Source: Sphaeroforma sirkka (lineage: Eukaryota; Opisthokonta; Ichthyosporea; Ichthyophonida). From it: a DNA stretch of 42,509 bases. Each line of letters begins with the position of its first letter. The first letter of the stretch is position 1. Positions 38,773 through 42,509 of this stretch are shown here, one piece after another. The position numbers and the translations under genes are program-made. Location of the stretch: the NCBI GenBank assembly GCA_001586965.3, contig LUCW03000211.1:127501-170009 (forward strand), in the 5' to 3' direction. The notes under the pieces were generated by a model that saw only the letters and a program-made list of their open reading frames with translations, did no database searches and was not told where the DNA came from.

Positions 38773-39409
38773 GGCCTATGAGGCTATGGTATATCCGTTC
38801 TATTTATTTACAACTGGCATAGCTATGGCACAAGTCCAACGGACACACAACAAGAGGCCTCCACTCCACACAAGCCCGCCACAATAAATAATCAAGTTCT
38901 TGAAGCAGTAATCCACGTCAACAGAACTTCTTCAAATATATTTTTAAAAAGCAATATTAACTGGACAGTGATCCTCTGCCAAAAGTTGATTGGAACGTTA
39001 GAAAATACCAAAACAAAGGGCACGATTTTCGCGAATAGGCATTCGATTTAATCTTGTATTGACATCTCACAATACTTATGGAAATTAAAACCAATGAGTC
39101 ATTATATTTTAGATTTAATATTCTCTTTTCAAGAAAAACCAAAATACATTTATTTTTGTACATACAATGGCATTTTCAAATATGTATTTAAATATGCATA
39201 AAATTATAATTTTGTATTTTTACAAAAATAGATAACTATTTACAATTTAGTACCGAACCGCGAATATCACGACCAAAAATAAAAATATATCAAACTACAT
39301 TTCATATTTGCCTCATTTTGTTTGGGGTTTTTTTTAAATAAATCATCATGCATTTTTTGGAGAGAGACTTTTTTTATAAAAGTTTTTTGTAGACATCTTC
39401 TTTTTATGC

Positions 39410-39440
39410 ATAGCCTTCTGGGCAATTTTTTAGAAGGCTA
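39410..39440. repeat. Short inverted repeat carrying the same TAGCCTTCT terminus
   Basis: TAGCCTTCT (39411-39419) and AGAAGGCTA (39432-39440) form a 9-bp hairpin with a 12-nt loop. It shares its arm sequence with the elements at 32426 and 38690. Together with 38690 it could also mark the two ends of a larger 750-bp element. Confidence 0.45.
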
Positions 39441-40380
39441 GTGTTTTTACTAATAGATATAAAATATGTATTTGAAATATTTACATGTTCTATTTTCAGA
39501 CCGGACTTGGTCGAGAGCACTTTGTATTGCTGAGTTGCTGAGACTCCGCCCCTGACTGCTGAGTGCTGACGGCTGACGTCTGAGAGTCTGTGAGACAGTG
39601 ACTCATGCCTGCTGCACTGCCGCACTGCTACCGAGCTGCCGACTACAGAAGGGCCAACAGCACATGACCTGCAAAACCACAATCCAATCAAATTAGTACT
39701 AATATTAAATAGACCAATATGAGTAGAACCCTGACTGAAAAAGCCACCAGGGATAAATATAAACTTGAATCGATAATATATAAATAGAACAGTTTATTTC
39801 CAAAAAAAATGGAACATGGTTCTGAAAATCTGCTGTGCCAACACAAATATTTGCTATTCTGTTCCAAAATATTGTACAAAACACCTTGTGAAAGATACCT
39901 TTGAATGATCCAAGAAAAAGTTCGTGTGTAGGTAAACCTGCAGAATATTGCAAATTCGGGGCAAATAGAAATCTAAATGAATGGAATGTCTACGTGAAAC
40001 TCCTTCAAATAAAGCTAATCTCATTGGTGAATAGTCACTACCAATTATGCACTTTTTGTTTTCGAGCCAATATTTTATATTTTTGTACCCTCGATATGAG
40101 ATATCCCCAACTGCCAAGATGGGTAAACATTGATTTTTTTTGTCGTAATTCTAGTCACGCCGTCGGTCGATAGTTTGGACTGCCTTGCTCTTTCGCCAAA
40201 ACGCGAGATAAAATAATACAATAACAAACAACAATATAGTTCTCGCCGGTCGGTGACGATTTCACAGTCGATTACGGTGCCAAAATTACGAACGGACGGA
40301 TAGGACAAACAAAGAAAAACAAAACATAAACACCATTAGTCTTACACTCCCACCCAATTTCATACTAAACTATACTCAAC

Positions 40381-41733
40381 ATGTCAACTGATAGAGAAGA
40401 TTGCGTCTACAAGGCAAAGCTTGCTGAGCAAGCCGAGCGCTACGATGGTAAGAGACTATGTATCTATCTCAACGCTTCCCTTGTCGCATATGTTAGAAAG
40501 CTGTTCCTTGCTGAGTCCTGGTATCGTTGATATAATTTCGACACGCACGTACTTGTCAAATATGTTAAATTCTATGAATGATTGCTGCTTTCATTTTCTT
40601 AGCGTGTTTTATTTAGCGCCACATCTGAATATTAGTATCTACACTATTTGTGTATTTTATGCTCAGTGTAACTTTCTGTATCGTCTTATATCTTAGTGCG
40701 AATTGTGCAACCTGTATTCTAACCATATATATTTTTGTACCTTGCATGAAAATGAATGCTTTATCGTTATAGAGATGGTTGATGCCATGAAGAAGGTGGC
40801 CTCTTTAGGTGAGCAGCTTACAGTTGAGGAGCGCAACTTGCTTTCCGTCGCTTACAAGAACGTCATCGGTGCCCGACGTGCTTCATGGAGAATCATCTCC
40901 AGCATAGAGCAAAAAGAAGAGTCCAAGGGAAACTCAAACAAGGTTACCATCGTCAAGGAATACCGCCAAAAGATCGAGAAGGAACTAGAGGATATCTGTG
41001 CTGGTGAGTGATTTTATATTTGAACTAATTTCGTGCTCTTTTTTGTATCTTGTTTCAAATTGTAGCAGGGACAGGTCAAGTCAGATGGTTGTGTATATTT
41101 GGATTTCTGTCACTAATTCGATTGTCTTGTTCATTTCTACAGATGTTATGAAGGTTCTTGATGATGACCTTATTCCCAACGCTGAGAAGGGTGAGCCCAA
41201 GGTATTCTACTACAAGATGAAGGGTGACTACCACAGATACCTTGCCGAGTTCTCGTCCGGCGAGAAGCGCACAGGTGCCTCAGACGAGTCCCTACAGGCA
41301 TACAAGGCGGCTTCCGGTATGTTCTTTTCGCCCTAGAGTATATGATTGATGCACTTTTTTGCTGAGCTTTTTATCACTTACCTTTAACGCAAAATGTTCT
41401 GTGAAATCATACTTTCAAGGTAATGAATGTCTTATCTCCATTGCAGATATCGCGACCACAGAGCTTCCCCCTACCCACCCCATCCGTCTTGGTCTAGCCC
41501 TGAACTTCTCAGTATTCTATTACGAGATCTTAAACTCGCCCGATCGTGCCTGTCAGTTGGCCAAGCAGGCGTTCGATGATGCTATTGCCGAGCTAGACAC
41601 CTTAAGTGAGGAATGCTACAAGGACAGTACCCTAATTATGCAATTGCTTCGCGATAACTTGACGCTCTGGACCTCAGATATGCAAGGCGATGCAGACGCG
41701 TCCAAGGAGGACGAGAAGAAGGACGAAGAGTAA
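40381..41733 (+). CDS. 14-3-3 protein
   Basis: 14-3-3 proteins are cytosolic dimers that bind phosphoserine/phosphothreonine motifs and regulate kinases, Cdc25 and transcription factors. Exons 40381-40447, 40773-41003, 41143-41316 and 41447-41733 join in phase to 252 residues ending KKDEE and a TAA stop. Visible landmarks are [16 protein letters not shown] (dimer helices), [25 protein letters not shown] (with the binding lysine and arginine), [15 protein letters not shown] (binding Arg-Tyr pair), and [16 protein letters not shown] (family signature 2) with DNLTLW. The acidic tail [14 protein letters not shown] is typical. The start context is CTCAACATG. Coding exons are clearly richer in GC than the AT-rich introns. 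The gene is divergent from UAP56. It is complete, with no odd residues seen in the binding groove. Confidence 0.97.
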
Positions 41734-42509
41734 TTAGTCTATTGTATTTGTAATTCGCTCTACCTACGCAAAAAAAAATTGTCGTTGTACTGAATTATAT
41801 AGTGCATGTACAAATGTTATCTATCTGTGAATGATGGGCTCTCTAGATCGGGAGTGTGACAACCCTAAAAATAAAGCTGTACCAAAACAACCCCTTCGCG
41901 TGAGTGCCTCTTCCTTCGTCAGAGACTTCTGTCGGCCTACTGTGTTGTGAACTCTTCAAGGAGGTTTTATTCGTCAAGATGTTTAGGAAGATTCAAGAAT
42001 GCGCTTCTCTGCTATCAACGAGAATTTGTCATCGACTGGGTAATTCTTGTATTTTATTTTCCCCAAGTGGGTTGCTTTTGTTGTACGGTCAAATGTGTAC
42101 ATGTAGGCTTGTTTCTGATTGTTATTCTTGTAAAGGTGCACAGTTACGATTATTTGTGTCTATGTCCAAGTTGTTGTCATCGCATGTTATTCTTAGACAA
42201 ACAGTTCATCCATAGCAGCCAATCACGGCGGAACCTGATTGCGAAATGTACGCGTATGTTTCTACTGCCGAGCACTTAAGAATCCAACTTAATATAAGTG
42301 AGCTTGAATGCTTGGTTAAGATGTTTTCAGCCTCCGATTGCAAATACTTAAGCCGTGTTAGAACCCAGAAAATAACCTTTATATTACGAATGATAATAAA
42401 CAAAAAGAATACTATGGCCTGTATAACCTGAGCCACTTATTTTGATGTGCGATATAGGAGAATACATACTGAGTCTACACGAGTATGTTGTTATATCTGT
42501 ATAAACGTA
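41734..42509. other. 14-3-3 3' UTR and downstream sequence
   Basis: After the stop codon come about 140 bp of 3' UTR with the AATAAA signal, then roughly 600 bp to the window end in which I recognise no gene, repeat or RNA. Confidence 0.6.
41870..41875 (+). terminator. Polyadenylation signal of the 14-3-3 gene
   Basis: A canonical AATAAA hexamer lies 137 nt after the 14-3-3 stop codon in the sense orientation, which is a normal 3' UTR distance. No other copy is closer. Confidence 0.6.

Larger units (their letters stand above)
37593..40380. other. Divergent spacer between UAP56 and 14-3-3
   Basis: A 2.8-kb head-to-head spacer. The 300 bp next to UAP56 are moderately GC-rich and likely 5' UTR and promoter. 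A short GC-rich patch lies at 38315-38360. From 38.4 to 39.5 kb the sequence is very AT-rich and contains the hairpin-family repeats. A CTGA/GCTG-rich patch follows at 39529-39651. The last 250 bp before the 14-3-3 ATG are the likely promoter. No gene is seen. Confidence 0.65.

Overview
This window is nuclear DNA from an intron-rich eukaryote. It is AT-biased, with GT-AG introns of roughly 0.2-1.8 kb, very short exons and long AT/GT microsatellites. Four protein genes are supported by conserved motifs and by splice phases that I joined by hand. Gene structure and sequence style suggest a unicellular relative of animals and fungi, possibly an ichthyosporean such as Sphaeroforma. That placement is an inference; no rRNA or mitochondrial marker is present.

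Layout. (1) Positions 1-24353, minus strand: a very large gene for DNA polymerase theta (POLQ). It has an acidic low-complexity N-terminus, a complete Hel308-type superfamily 2 helicase split over about a dozen small exons, a C-terminal helicase region, one large glutamine-rich central exon, and the start of the family-A polymerase half (degenerate exonuclease-like domain). The gene runs off the left edge, so the polymerase catalytic motifs are outside the window. (2) 27882-31372, minus strand: a cyclin-box protein of the PHO80/CNPPD1 type in five exons. (3) 33954-37592, minus strand: a complete UAP56/DDX39B/Sub2 mRNA-export DECD-box helicase in five exons, 430 residues. (4) 40381-41733, plus strand: a complete 14-3-3 protein in four exons, 252 residues, arranged head-to-head with UAP56 across a 2.8 kb AT-rich spacer.

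The four genes do not form a pathway; they are neighbours. Functionally they cover end-joining DNA repair, a Cdk regulatory subunit, mRNA export and splicing, and phosphoserine-dependent signalling.

The accessory structure is what deserves a second look. The POLQ gene carries decayed tandem copies of its own exons: three copies of the start of the motif-Ia exon at 20.6-21.0 kb, and one copy of a C-terminal helicase exon at 13.2 kb. The helicase also has a dense SQ/TQ cluster inserted right after the DELH motif. A 44-bp perfect palindrome-like element flanked by a 9-bp direct repeat lies at 32.4 kb, and relatives of its terminal repeat recur at 38.7 and 39.4 kb, which suggests a very small non-autonomous transposon family.
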